Assembly (NCBI GenBank): GCA_007125735.1 | Contig: SLCP01000131.1 | Location: 1 to 16,872, forward strand | From: Coriobacteriia bacterium | GTDB taxonomy: Bacteria > Actinomycetota > Coriobacteriia > Anaerosomatales > SLCP01 | Direction of reading: 5' to 3' | DNA: 16,872 nt | In this document: piece by piece, positions 1 to 6,188 of the stretch | Position numbering within the stretch: position 1 is the stretch's first letter | Layout of the letters: the number at the start of each line of letters is the position of its first letter | Program-made: the position numbers and the translations under genes | The notes under the pieces: generated by a model | The model's database searches: none | The model's input: only the letters and a program-made list of their open reading frames with translations | What the model was told of the DNA's origin: nothing

Positions 1-896
1 CGCGCGTCAAGCCGGGCGCCATCGCTCCCGTGCGCGAGATCTCCGGCCTCTACTCCGACGGCGAGGACTCCGCGCCGCTCACACTCAAGGGCGGCGAGCG
101 GAGCGGGCTCGAGGCTATATACTCGCTCGACGAGCGCACGGTCGCCGGCACGGTGCGCCTCGGCGACGGCGACATCGTTCTCGGCACCGACTTCGCCGAG
201 AAGTACGGGCTGGCCCCCGGCGACGCGGTGCCGGTCGTCTTCGCCGGCGACCGCACAGTTCGCCTCACGCTCACCGCGATCGTCGATCTCGGCGCCGCTG
301 CCGCCAACGAGCGCCAAGCGTTCGTCTCGGCCGAACTCCCCCGCTCGCTCCTCGGCTGGCGGACCGACGAGTTCTCGGCCATCGAGACGCAGATGCGCGA
401 GCCGTTCGCCTCGGCCGAGGTCGCCGCGGCGTGGCGGCGCACGCTGCGCGGCGTCGAGGTCGTCGAGTGGCAGGCTGCCAACGCCGACCTACTCACCGCG
501 CTCCAGAGCCAGTCTGCGTCCTCCTATATGATCCAGGCGTTCGTGCTCGTGGCAGTCGCGCTCGGGATCGCGTCGACGCTCGCGATCAGCGCGGTGCAGA
601 AGACGCGGCAGATCGGCATCTTGAAGGCGATGGGGATGTCCGACGCCAGCGCCGGGCGCATCTTCCTGTGGCAGGCGAGCCTCCTCGGCATCGCTGGCAC
701 GAGCGGCGGGCTCGCGCTCGGCTTCCTGCTGCTGTGGTCGTTCTCGTTCGTACCGCTCGACTTCGCGATCGAGCCGGAGCCCGCGTTCATCGCGCTCTCC
801 GCCGCCGTGGGGATCTCGGTCGCGCTCGCCTCGAGCATCATCCCTACGCGCACGACCTCACGCCTCGACCCGATCGAGGTGATCCAGGGTGGCTGA
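1..896 (+). CDS. FtsX-like ABC transporter permease, 5'-truncated by the window
   Basis: This is the C-terminal part of an inner-membrane permease of the LolC/LolE/MacB (FtsX-like) type. The frame is open to the left edge, so the GTG at 30 is probably internal and the true start lies outside. The visible part begins with an extracytoplasmic domain containing the phrase IVLGTDFAEKYGLAPGDAV, typical of LolCE-like proteins. Three hydrophobic segments follow, near codons 165-190, 210-236 and 248-267 counted from 30, and the protein ends with the family-like phrase LDPIEVIQGG. The motif KTRQIGILKAMGMS after the first of these helices matches the cytoplasmic coupling region of FtsX permeases. It overlaps the start of the ATPase gene by 8 bases, so the two are surely co-translated. 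The substrate cannot be read from the sequence; lipoprotein transfer, drug or peptide export are all possible. Confidence 0.9.
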   Translation, partial: RVKPGAIAPVREISGLYSDGEDSAPLTLKGGERSGLEAIYSLDERTVAGTVRLGDGDIVLGTDFAEKYGLAPGDAVPVVFAGDRTVRLTLTAIVDLGAAAANERQAFVSAELPRSLLGWRTDEFSAIETQMREPFASAEVAAAWRRTLRGVEVVEWQAANADLLTALQSQSASSYMIQAFVLVAVALGIASTLAISAVQKTRQIGILKAMGMSDASAGRIFLWQASLLGIAGTSGGLALGFLLLWSFSFVPLDFAIEPEPAFIALSAAVGISVALASSIIPTRTTSRLDPIEVIQGG

Positions 897-1641
897 CGAG
901 CGCACACCCACACCCGCCGAGAGGCCCGACGCGAGCCCGCCCGAGCACCTCCTCATCGTCGACGCGCTCGAGAAGGTCTACGGCTCCGGTGAGGCCGCTA
1001 CACATGCGCTCAAGGGCGTCTCCTTCGAGTTCGCCGAGGCCGAATTCGCCTCCATCATCGGCCAATCCGGCTCGGGCAAGTCCACGCTGCTGAACCTCCT
1101 CGGCCTGCTCGACACGCCGAGCGGCGGAACGGTGCGCTACCGGGGCGAGGACGCCGGGTCCCTCGGCAAGCCGCAGCGCGCCGGGCTCCGCAACTCGCTC
1201 ATCGGCTTCGTGTTCCAATTCCACCACCTGCTGCCGGAGTTCAGCGTCTACGAGAACGTCGCGATGCCCTCGCTTATCGCCGGCATGGCGGACGATGCAT
1301 CGCTGCGCGAACGGGCCCAGGAGACCCTCGGGCTGCTCGGCCTCGACGGTGTGGCCGACAAGAGTGCCAACGCGCTCTCGGGCGGGCAGAAGCAGCGGGT
1401 CGCCATCGCGCGGGCGCTCATGAACCGGCCCGCACTCGTGCTTGCCGACGAGCCCACGGGCAACCTCGACACGTCCAACACCGACCTCGTCTACGACCTC
1501 TTCCGCTCGATCAACGAGCAGACGGGCACGGCGTTCCTCATCGTCACCCACGACCGTGGTGTCGCGCAGCGGACCGACCGCATCCTCGAGGTGCGCGACG
1601 GAGAACTCGTCGCCGACGAGCGCAACCGCTACCTCGGCTAG
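889..1641 (+). CDS. ABC transporter ATP-binding protein, LolD/MacB type
   Basis: Cytoplasmic ATPase partner of the preceding permease. It has every hallmark of an ABC nucleotide-binding domain: Walker A GQSGSGKST (residues 58-66), Q-loop Gln110, signature LSGGQKQRVAIARAL (from 163), Walker B ALVLADEPTGNLD (from 182) and the H-loop His221. The 250-residue length and the sequence between Walker A and the signature fit the LolD/MacB/FtsE-like branch. An extra Pro-rich segment of about 20 residues precedes the domain. The GTG start at 889 lies inside the permease gene (8-base overlap). The stop codon is shared palindromically with the convergent ATPase gene at 1638-1641. Substrate unknown. Confidence 0.94.
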   Translation: MADERTPTPAERPDASPPEHLLIVDALEKVYGSGEAATHALKGVSFEFAEAEFASIIGQSGSGKSTLLNLLGLLDTPSGGTVRYRGEDAGSLGKPQRAGLRNSLIGFVFQFHHLLPEFSVYENVAMPSLIAGMADDASLRERAQETLGLLGLDGVADKSANALSGGQKQRVAIARALMNRPALVLADEPTGNLDTSNTDLVYDLFRSINEQTGTAFLIVTHDRGVAQRTDRILEVRDGELVADERNRYLG

Positions 1642-2930
1642 AGCGGCACGATCTCCGGGATCGCGGGGGCGCCGGCGCCGAGGAGCATCGGTATCGGCAC
1701 CGCGACGATCCGATCGTCGAGCACGCGCACCTCGGTTCCGAGATTGGCGATGACTCCCAGCCTGAAGCGTGCGCCGAGGTCTGACCGGAAGGACCGGAGC
1801 GCAGCGGTATCCTCGTAGCGGATCGTCGCGCGCGACTTCACCTCGATGCCCACGACCGCCTCACCGAGCTCGAGCACGAGGTCGATCTCGGCCCCACCTG
1901 AGGTGCGCCAGTAGTGCGGTGCGGCGGGCCGCGATGCGAGCGTGTCGAGCGCGAGCACCTCGGCGATCACCCATGTCTCCAGCAGTGCGCCGTCTCGACC
2001 CGAGCTGACAGCCTCCGGCCACGTGCGCACCCCCATGATGTGAGCGGCCATGCCGGTGTCACGCGCAAGGGTCTTGGGCGAGCGAATCAGGCGCTTCCCC
2101 ACGTTGGCGAAGTAGGGCGCAAGAAGGCGGAGCTGGTATCCGGTCTCGAGGAGGCCGAGGTATCGCTTGATCGTCTTGTGTGTCACACCGACATCGCTGC
2201 CGAGGGAGCTCATGTTGAGCACGTTGGCGGTTCGATGCATGACGAGCGCGAGAGTCCGATTGAAGTCGGGCAGGTACTCCACGTTGCCGAGCTGGCGTAG
2301 GTCACGCTCGAGGAAGGTGGTGCGGTACGCCTCGTGCCAGGCGGCCCGCATTTCCTCATCGAACGTCAGCGCACCGGGCATCGAACCGCTCACGGCAAGA
2401 CGCCTAACTGCGTCGAGCGCACTACGGTCCGCCGCTCCAGCCCGTGATTCCACACTCGCTGCGTACTCCTCGGCAGACGCCGCCTCGAACGCGGTCTCGA
2501 TGGTGCGGGGACGCTCGATGTCAGCGAGTTCGGACCAGAGGAGCGGCCCGATCTCAAGCCACGCCGATCGACCGGCGAGCGACTCGGTGACGGGCTTCAT
2601 CGTGAGCAGATTCGCCGATCCAGTGAGGAGGAAGCGTCGCTCGGGCTCCTCGTCTACCGCCAGCTTGACCTCGCGCAAGAGGTCCGGGACGAGCTGCACC
2701 TCGTCGATTACGAGCAGCCCGTCGGTCGAACCGCGCACGAGTCCTCGCGGGTCGCGCGCCGCACGGTCCGCCACCGCGAGGTCATCGAGGGTGACGTAGA
2801 GTCCGCCGGTTCGCTCCAGGAGCAGCCGGGCAAGGGTCGTCTTGCCCACCTGTCGCGCGCCGGTGATGACGACCACCGGAAACGCGTCGAGCAGACGCGA
2901 GGCACGGTCCATTGCATGTCGCTGGTACAT
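1638..2930 (-). CDS. AAA_14/DUF4143-type ATP-binding protein
   Basis: A 430-residue protein of the widespread AAA_14-DUF4143 group, whose cellular role is not established. The N-terminal AAA domain shows Walker A GARQVGKTT (24-32), Walker B LLVIDEVQL (from 72) and the sensor-like LLTGSANLL (from 101). The C-terminal DUF4143 part contains EIDLVLELG (from 348) followed by IEVKS (from 362), the D...ExK spacing of the PD-(D/E)XK nuclease fold. Whether it cleaves nucleic acid is unknown. I chose the ATG at 2930 because family members usually begin a few residues before an (I/Y)xR motif, here MYQRHAMDR. Upstream in-frame starts at 2936 (ATG), 2945 (ATG) and 2972 (TTG) lie inside an inverted repeat. 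The gene follows the DUF72 gene by 54 bases on the same strand and converges on the ABC operon with a 4-base overlap. Confidence 0.9.
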   Translation of the reverse strand: MYQRHAMDRASRLLDAFPVVVITGARQVGKTTLARLLLERTGGLYVTLDDLAVADRAARDPRGLVRGSTDGLLVIDEVQLVPDLLREVKLAVDEEPERRFLLTGSANLLTMKPVTESLAGRSAWLEIGPLLWSELADIERPRTIETAFEAASAEEYAASVESRAGAADRSALDAVRRLAVSGSMPGALTFDEEMRAAWHEAYRTTFLERDLRQLGNVEYLPDFNRTLALVMHRTANVLNMSSLGSDVGVTHKTIKRYLGLLETGYQLRLLAPYFANVGKRLIRSPKTLARDTGMAAHIMGVRTWPEAVSSGRDGALLETWVIAEVLALDTLASRPAAPHYWRTSGGAEIDLVLELGEAVVGIEVKSRATIRYEDTAALRSFRSDLGARFRLGVIANLGTEVRVLDDRIVAVPIPMLLGAGAPAIPEIVPL

Positions 2931-2933
2931 CTT

Positions 2934-2978
2934 CATACCTTGCATTTTGGGACTGTTTCTCCCAATTTGCAAGGTATG
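2934..2978. repeat. AT-rich inverted repeat at the start of the ATPase gene (possible operator or mRNA hairpin)
   Basis: Two 18-base arms, 2934-2951 and 2961-2978, match at 16 of 18 positions around a 9-base spacer. The outer 11 bases of each arm (CATACCTTGCA and its complement) pair perfectly. The base composition is well below the GC content around it. In minus-strand RNA the arms would fold over the AAGG ribosome-binding segment and the ATG at 2936, just before the chosen start at 2930. It also sits just after the DUF72 stop codon. It could be a repressor site, a start-occluding hairpin or a weak terminator; there is no T-run to favour a terminator. Confidence 0.6.
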
Positions 2979-2984
2979 TCCGAC

Positions 2985-3989
2985 TCACACGCCGAGGTCG
3001 AGCTGGCCTTCCGCTGCCGAGGAAGGCGCGTCGTCGGAAGGCGCCGGCTCGCCGGTGGGCGCACCGCTTCTGCGCTCCGCGACCACGTCACCGAGTATCT
3101 CAGCCATCTCGCGCGCGTTGCGCGGGGCATAGTCGTAACGGCAGTTGTTGAACATCACCCACGTGCGCTCGGTCCGCTCCGCGAGGCGACGCACCGGCTC
3201 GCGCCACTCGCCGAGTTCGTCTGAGGTGTAGAGCCAGTCGAACCGCTCCGAGGCGCTCAGGTTGCGCGCGAAGTACGCTTCGCGGTTCCGCCCGTGCATG
3301 CGCACGTACGCCCACGGCGCGGTCGCCTCGGACAGCGGCGGCATCGTGGAGTGCTCGGGGAACTGCGGGGCATCCACGCTCACGTACGCCATACCGCGGT
3401 CCGCAAGGAACCGCATCGTGCGGTCGCGCTGCTCACCCGTGACCCACGAGGGGTGGCGGAACTCCACGAGCATCGGTGCGCCAAGCGGCTCGAGCATCGC
3501 TTGAGCGCTCTCCAGGTAGTCGAGGTGATGCGGCGTGCGAGCGGGATCGGTCGCCGCGAAGTACGGCGGGAACTGCATGAGCACGCCACCCAGTTTCTCC
3601 GCTGCGCGCAGCGGTTCGAGCGCCTCGGCGAAGAGCGCGAAGGTGCGCTCGAGCATGTGCGGCTCTGGAAGGCGCACCCGGCCGTGGTGCGCGCGCTCGT
3701 ACGCGTACTCGCGGAGCTCGGGGTGGAGCGAGCGCTCATCGACCTCGTGCCAGGTCATGAGCCCGTACGCCTTGACGTGGAAGGTGAAGCCCTCGGGCGT
3801 GCGGCGCGCCCAGTTCTCGGCGTACTCGGGCCTCGGCAGCCCGTAGAAGGTGGAGTCGACCTCGACGGTGTCGAAACGCTCGGCGTAGTAGCGCAGGCGC
3901 GCCTCGGCCGAGGAGACCCCGCGCGGATACCACCGCTCGACCATCGTCGGATCCGTCCACGAACACGTGCCGAGAACCACATCGCCCAT
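2985..3989 (-). CDS. DUF72 family protein (YecE-like)
   Basis: A 334-residue member of the DUF72 family, a TIM-barrel group of unknown biochemical function. The start MGDVVLGTCSWTDP and the segments DTVEVDSTFYGLP, FTFHVKAYGLMTWHE, GGVLMQFPPYF, MLVEFRHPSWV and VMFNNCRYDYAPRNA are the recognised conserved blocks in their usual order. The last 30 residues form a low-complexity polar tail (EPAPSDDAPSSAAEGQ) that is not part of the barrel. No signal peptide or membrane helix is seen, so it should be cytoplasmic. The next gene on the same strand is the DUF4143 ATPase; no functional link between the two is known to me. Confidence 0.92.
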   Translation of the reverse strand: MGDVVLGTCSWTDPTMVERWYPRGVSSAEARLRYYAERFDTVEVDSTFYGLPRPEYAENWARRTPEGFTFHVKAYGLMTWHEVDERSLHPELREYAYERAHHGRVRLPEPHMLERTFALFAEALEPLRAAEKLGGVLMQFPPYFAATDPARTPHHLDYLESAQAMLEPLGAPMLVEFRHPSWVTGEQRDRTMRFLADRGMAYVSVDAPQFPEHSTMPPLSEATAPWAYVRMHGRNREAYFARNLSASERFDWLYTSDELGEWREPVRRLAERTERTWVMFNNCRYDYAPRNAREMAEILGDVVAERRSGAPTGEPAPSDDAPSSAAEGQLDLGV

Positions 3990-4010
3990 GCGAGGTAGAT
4001 ACCCGGCGGG

Positions 4011-4028
4011 AGCCGGAGCACACCGGCT
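4011..4028 (-). terminator. GC-rich hairpin downstream of the DUF6812-like gene
   Basis: AGCCGG and CCGGCT pair perfectly around a 6-base loop (4017-4022) in the 73-base gap after the minus-strand gene ending at 4063. No T-run follows, so this is at best a weak or factor-dependent terminator. GC-rich sequence makes chance hairpins common. Confidence 0.25.
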
Positions 4029-4062
4029 GCCGGCCGCGGGCTGGCGCCGTGAGACGGTCGCG

Positions 4063-4320
4063 CTACTCGCCTTCGAGCGGCGCGATGTAGGTGATCGAGT
4101 TGATCGCGACTGCGACGAAGTCCTGCTTGTCGCCCACGCGGTAGTGCTGGCCGCGCTCGGTCACCTCGACATCGGAGAGGCGCAGAAACATGTCCCCGTA
4201 GGAGTTGATGTAGTCAGACAGGCGCTGGCCGTCGCCGTTGACCGGCTTGTGGACCCAGCCCTTGAAGCTGCGCTGGTCCGTCTCGACGAGCACCCGAATC
4301 TTCTGAAACTGTACGTCCAT
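4063..4320 (-). CDS. Small conserved protein, DUF6812-like
   Basis: An 85-residue soluble protein without cysteines, signal peptide or membrane segments. The pattern resembles small conserved bacterial proteins annotated as DUF6812: an N-terminal strand (VQFQKIRVLVET), then FKGWVHKP, LSDYINSYG, MFLRLSDVEVTE and a C-terminal VAVAINSITYIAP. I assign the family from memory of the FLRLSDV and NSITYI phrases, so moderately surely. The pattern suggests a compact beta-rich fold; function is unknown. The ATG at 4320 is preceded on the minus strand by a GGGGGAC ribosome-binding segment. It is divergent from the ferredoxin gene across a 139-base region holding a palindrome at 4374-4396. Confidence 0.75.
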   Translation of the reverse strand: MDVQFQKIRVLVETDQRSFKGWVHKPVNGDGQRLSDYINSYGDMFLRLSDVEVTERGQHYRVGDKQDFVAVAINSITYIAPLEGE

Positions 4321-4349
4321 CCGTCCCCCTGAGGTCGATTATGCGGCCG

Positions 4350-4396
4350 TTGATACCCCGGTTCCCCGTCATGATGATACCGCCTCCGGGTATCAT
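4350..4396 (+). promoter_or_regulatory. Possible promoter with overlapping palindromic operator upstream of the ferredoxin
   Basis: TTGATA at 4350-4355 could be a -35 element, with ATGATA at 4374-4379 as a poor -10 after 18 bases. The -10 is the left half of a perfect palindrome, ATGATACC-N7-GGTATCAT (4374-4396). A third related half, TGATACCCC, lies at 4351-4359. A palindrome over a -10 between two divergent genes is the usual arrangement for a repressor site. Seen directly: the repeats. Inferred: promoter and operator roles. The regulator is unknown. Confidence 0.4.
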
Positions 4397-4459
4397 TCGT
4401 ATACGGTACCGGTCCGACTCGGCCACTGGCCGACAGCGACAGAGGGGAGGAGGACTGCT

Positions 4460-4654
4460 ATGAAGGCGGTCGTCGACCACGATCTGTGCATCGGCTGCGG
4501 GGTGTGTGAAGAAACGTGTCCCGAGGTGTTCCAGCTACGTGACGACGGACTCTCGTACGTCATCGAGGACAACCCGGGACACGAGCTATACGGCCCGATG
4601 CGGGACGCCGAGGATATGTGCCCGGTTGACGCGATATCGATCGTCGAAGGCTGA
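4460..4654 (+). CDS. Single-cluster [4Fe-4S] ferredoxin
   Basis: A 64-residue electron carrier. Cys10, Cys13, Cys16 (CIGCGVC) and Cys54 (CPVDAI) are the expected ligands of one [4Fe-4S] cluster, as in the short ferredoxins of Thermotoga and sulfate reducers. A fifth cysteine, Cys20 (TCPEVF), corresponds to the residue that forms a disulfide in related ferredoxins, but no second partner cysteine is present in the loop before Cys54. The surface is acidic, as usual for such carriers. A strong ribosome-binding site (GGGGAGGAGG, 4444-4453) lies 6 bases before the ATG. It probably leads a transcript with the zinc-ribbon gene 12 bases downstream. The redox partners are not adjacent, so a general anaerobic electron-carrier role is the safest reading. 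Confidence 0.93.
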   Translation: MKAVVDHDLCIGCGVCEETCPEVFQLRDDGLSYVIEDNPGHELYGPMRDAEDMCPVDAISIVEG

Positions 4655-4666
4655 GGGGGCTTGAGC

Positions 4667-5104
4667 ATGAGTAAGGCAGCGTATTGCTCGCAGTGTGGAA
4701 CCAACGTGTACGTGGGTGAGGACGGCAAGTGCCCTAAGGGCCACGGGCCGGAGTCGCTCTCCAACTACTATGACGTACCCGAGCCGGCGGCCGCCGCGCC
4801 ACCCGCGTCCGTACCGGGCGCGAGCGAGGCCGCAGCCGCCCCGACGCAGGCACAGCCGACCGGCGCACCGGTTCCTGCCGCTCCTCAGAAGAAGTCGAAC
4901 GCCCTCGTCATCGTGCTGGTCATCCTCGGCCTGCTCGTCGTATGCGGCATCGGATCGTGCTGCGCGGTAGGCTCCCTGCTGCCGATGCTCTCCGACGAGA
5001 TAACGACCGAGATCGAGCGCGCGATCGACGAGGAGTGGCAGTTCGACGAGGACTGGGACTTCGATGACGAGGACTGGGACTTCGACGACGAGTTCGACGA
5101 GTGA
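4667..5104 (+). CDS. Zinc-ribbon membrane protein with repetitive acidic C-terminal tail
   Basis: A 145-residue protein of unknown function with four clear parts. Residues 7-26 form a small zinc ribbon (Cys7-x2-Cys10, Cys22-x3-His26, in YCSQCG and CPKGHG). Residues 38-74 are a flexible Ala/Pro-rich linker. Residues 79-103 form a single membrane helix ending in Cys-rich IGSCCAVG. Residues 110-145 are very acidic, with the heptad DEDWDFD repeated. The ATG at 4667 is preferred over the in-frame TTG at 4661 because GAGGGGG (4653-4659) is then 7 bases away. It lies 12 bases after the ferredoxin stop codon. Which end is cytoplasmic is not certain; zinc ribbons are usually inside, which would put the acidic tail outside, where it could bind cations. 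Confidence 0.82.
   Translation: MSKAAYCSQCGTNVYVGEDGKCPKGHGPESLSNYYDVPEPAAAAPPASVPGASEAAAAPTQAQPTGAPVPAAPQKKSNALVIVLVILGLLVVCGIGSCCAVGSLLPMLSDEITTEIERAIDEEWQFDEDWDFDDEDWDFDDEFDE
5045..5086 (+). repeat. Tandem 21-bp repeat encoding the acidic tail
   Basis: Two adjacent 21-base units, 5045-5065 and 5066-5086, are identical at 20 of 21 positions and encode DEDWDFD twice. A third, degenerate partial unit (gacgagttcgacgag, 5087-5101) follows. The near-identity at DNA level, including third positions, suggests recent duplication, so the tail length may vary between strains. Confidence 0.85.
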
Positions 5105-5122
5105 TCGGGGGCCGCATCCGCG

Positions 5123-5497
5123 ATGCCCTCCGATGAGCGACTGCCCGACGGGTACGCCGTACCCGAGACCGACGACGCCCTGCTCGCCGAGTGCGACGTG
5201 CACGTCTTCCGCGGAAGCGGGCCCGGAGGACAGTCGGTGAACACCACCGATAGTGCGGTGCGCCTCGTGCACCGTCCCACCGGCGTGACGGTCGTCTGCC
5301 GCCGCGAGCGCAGTCAGCTTCGCAACAAGACCGAATGCGTGCGCAGGTTGCGCGCGCGACTCGAGGCCCTCGGCAAGAAACGCACGCCACGAGTGCCTAC
5401 CCGGCCGAGTGGCGCGGCCCGCCAGCGCAGGCTCACGGCCAAGACGCGCCGCGGGTCGGTGAAGAAGATGCGCCGTCGGCCCGCCGGCGAGGAGTGA
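5123..5497 (+). CDS. Stand-alone GGQ-domain peptide-chain release factor-like protein
   Basis: A 124-residue protein with only the catalytic domain of class I release factors. GSGPGGQSVN (31-40) carries the universal GGQ (35-37) that hydrolyses peptidyl-tRNA in the ribosome. The following segments SAVRLVHRPTGVTVVC and ERSQLRNKTE match domain 3 of RF1/RF2. There is no codon-recognition domain. The last 35 residues are strongly basic (KKRTPRVPTRPSGAARQRR and onward), like the tail with which ArfB/YaeJ and mitochondrial MTRFR-type proteins reach the mRNA channel. A ribosome-rescue role is therefore likely but not shown. It differs from ArfB in the spacing after GGQ, so I give no gene symbol. The ATG at 5123 has only a distant GGGGG upstream. 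The DUF2905 gene follows after 6 bases. Confidence 0.88.
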   Translation: MPSDERLPDGYAVPETDDALLAECDVHVFRGSGPGGQSVNTTDSAVRLVHRPTGVTVVCRRERSQLRNKTECVRRLRARLEALGKKRTPRVPTRPSGAARQRRLTAKTRRGSVKKMRRRPAGEE

Positions 5498-5503
5498 GCA
5501 GAC

Positions 5504-5734
5504 ATGTTCGACCTGCAAGGCATCGGCAAGCTGCTCGTACTCCTGGGCCTTGGCGTGGTTCTCCTGGGAGTGATGCTCTGGATCGGCGGACGGCTCGGTC
5601 TCGGCTCGCTCCCCGGCGACATCGAATTCTCGGGCGAGCGGTGGGGCTGCTACGTCCCAATCGTGTCGATGATCGTGCTGAGTCTCGTGCTGACGGTCGT
5701 CATCAACCTCGTGCTGCGCTTCCTTGACCGCTAG
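5504..5734 (+). CDS. DUF2905 family small membrane protein
   Basis: A 76-residue integral membrane protein with two helices, at about 7-28 and 51-72. The loop between them reads LGSLPGDIEFSGERWGCYVPIV, which is the hallmark LPGDI...YxP block of the DUF2905 family. The function of this family is unknown. In other bacteria it often lies near RNA or translation genes. Here it follows the release-factor-like gene by 6 bases, with GGAG-like purines (GGAGTGAGCAG) before the ATG, which points to co-expression. Confidence 0.9.
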   Translation: MFDLQGIGKLLVLLGLGVVLLGVMLWIGGRLGLGSLPGDIEFSGERWGCYVPIVSMIVLSLVLTVVINLVLRFLDR

Positions 5735-5844
5735 TCGCTCCTACGTGCCATTCGTCACAATAGTCCGCTCCCCTGGTTTGGCCTGCAAGAAACCACGGTA
5801 CTTACCTGCTACTGGAGGCTCGTATGTACCGAAGGGAGGGGCAC

Positions 5845-5994
5845 ATGAAGAGGAAGATGGTCATCGCTGTCGCAGCATTCATGCTCGTGGCTTTGGCGAG
5901 CGCACCGGCGTTCGCAAGCGCAGCGGGCGGTATCCACACTGCTGCGGGCAAGGGCGGGAAGATTCCTGCGTTCATCTGCGCGTACTGTCACTAG
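5845..5994 (+). CDS. Secreted micropeptide ending in a CxxCH haem-binding motif
   Basis: A 49-residue product, not recognised as a known family. Residues 1-24 form a textbook Sec signal peptide: MKRK, a hydrophobic core VIAVAAFMLVALAS, and a cleavage site APAFA-S. The mature peptide is only about 25 residues, Gly/Lys-rich (AAGKGGK), and its last five residues are CAYCH, the c-type haem attachment motif. The ATG at 5845 has AAGGGAGGGG 4 bases upstream. A second in-frame ATG at 5824 has its own GGAGG at 5814-5818 and would add MYRREGH, making 56 residues. The gap of about 110 bases before it and the strong hairpin at 6028-6061 after it suggest its own transcript. It could be a mini-cytochrome, a haem or metal shuttle, or a secreted signal peptide. 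Coding status rests on the signal peptide and ribosome-binding sites. Confidence 0.72.
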   Translation: MKRKMVIAVAAFMLVALASAPAFASAAGGIHTAAGKGGKIPAFICAYCH

Positions 5995-6027
5995 CACACA
6001 CTGCCAACATGCCTGTAGACAGTAGCG

Positions 6028-6061
6028 CGACGCCTCTTGGAGCGATCTCCGAGGGGCGTCG
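6028..6061 (+). terminator. Strong hairpin after the CxxCH micropeptide gene
   Basis: A 15-bp stem (6028-6042 with 6047-6061) closes on the tetraloop CGAT with only two G-U wobble pairs and no bulges. It begins 33 bases after the micropeptide stop codon. The T-rich tail is weak (TTGCATC), so termination is likely but may be inefficient. The rest of the gap to the arsenate reductase (6062-6188) shows no further gene. Confidence 0.65.
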
Positions 6062-6188
6062 TTGCATCTGCGCACCCGTGCGAGGCACGCATAGCGCAGC
6101 GTTTACACAGAAGTAACGCCGGCCCATGGCTCCTCCCCTCCTCCTCGCGGTATGAAAGAGTGAACGCCCGAACCCGAGAGGAGTCCTG

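Noticed and set aside
3294..3998. 234-codon open frame opposite the DUF72 gene
   Set aside because: His/Arg/Glu-rich shadow of a conserved DUF72 coding sequence.
4586..5518. 310-codon open frame opposite the zinc-ribbon and release-factor genes
   Set aside because: Spans three well-supported genes on the other strand and has low-complexity composition without any domain.
5809..6075. 88-codon open frame opposite the CxxCH micropeptide
   Set aside because: Cys/Arg-rich with no plausible protein features; the plus strand has a signal peptide and two ribosome-binding sites instead.
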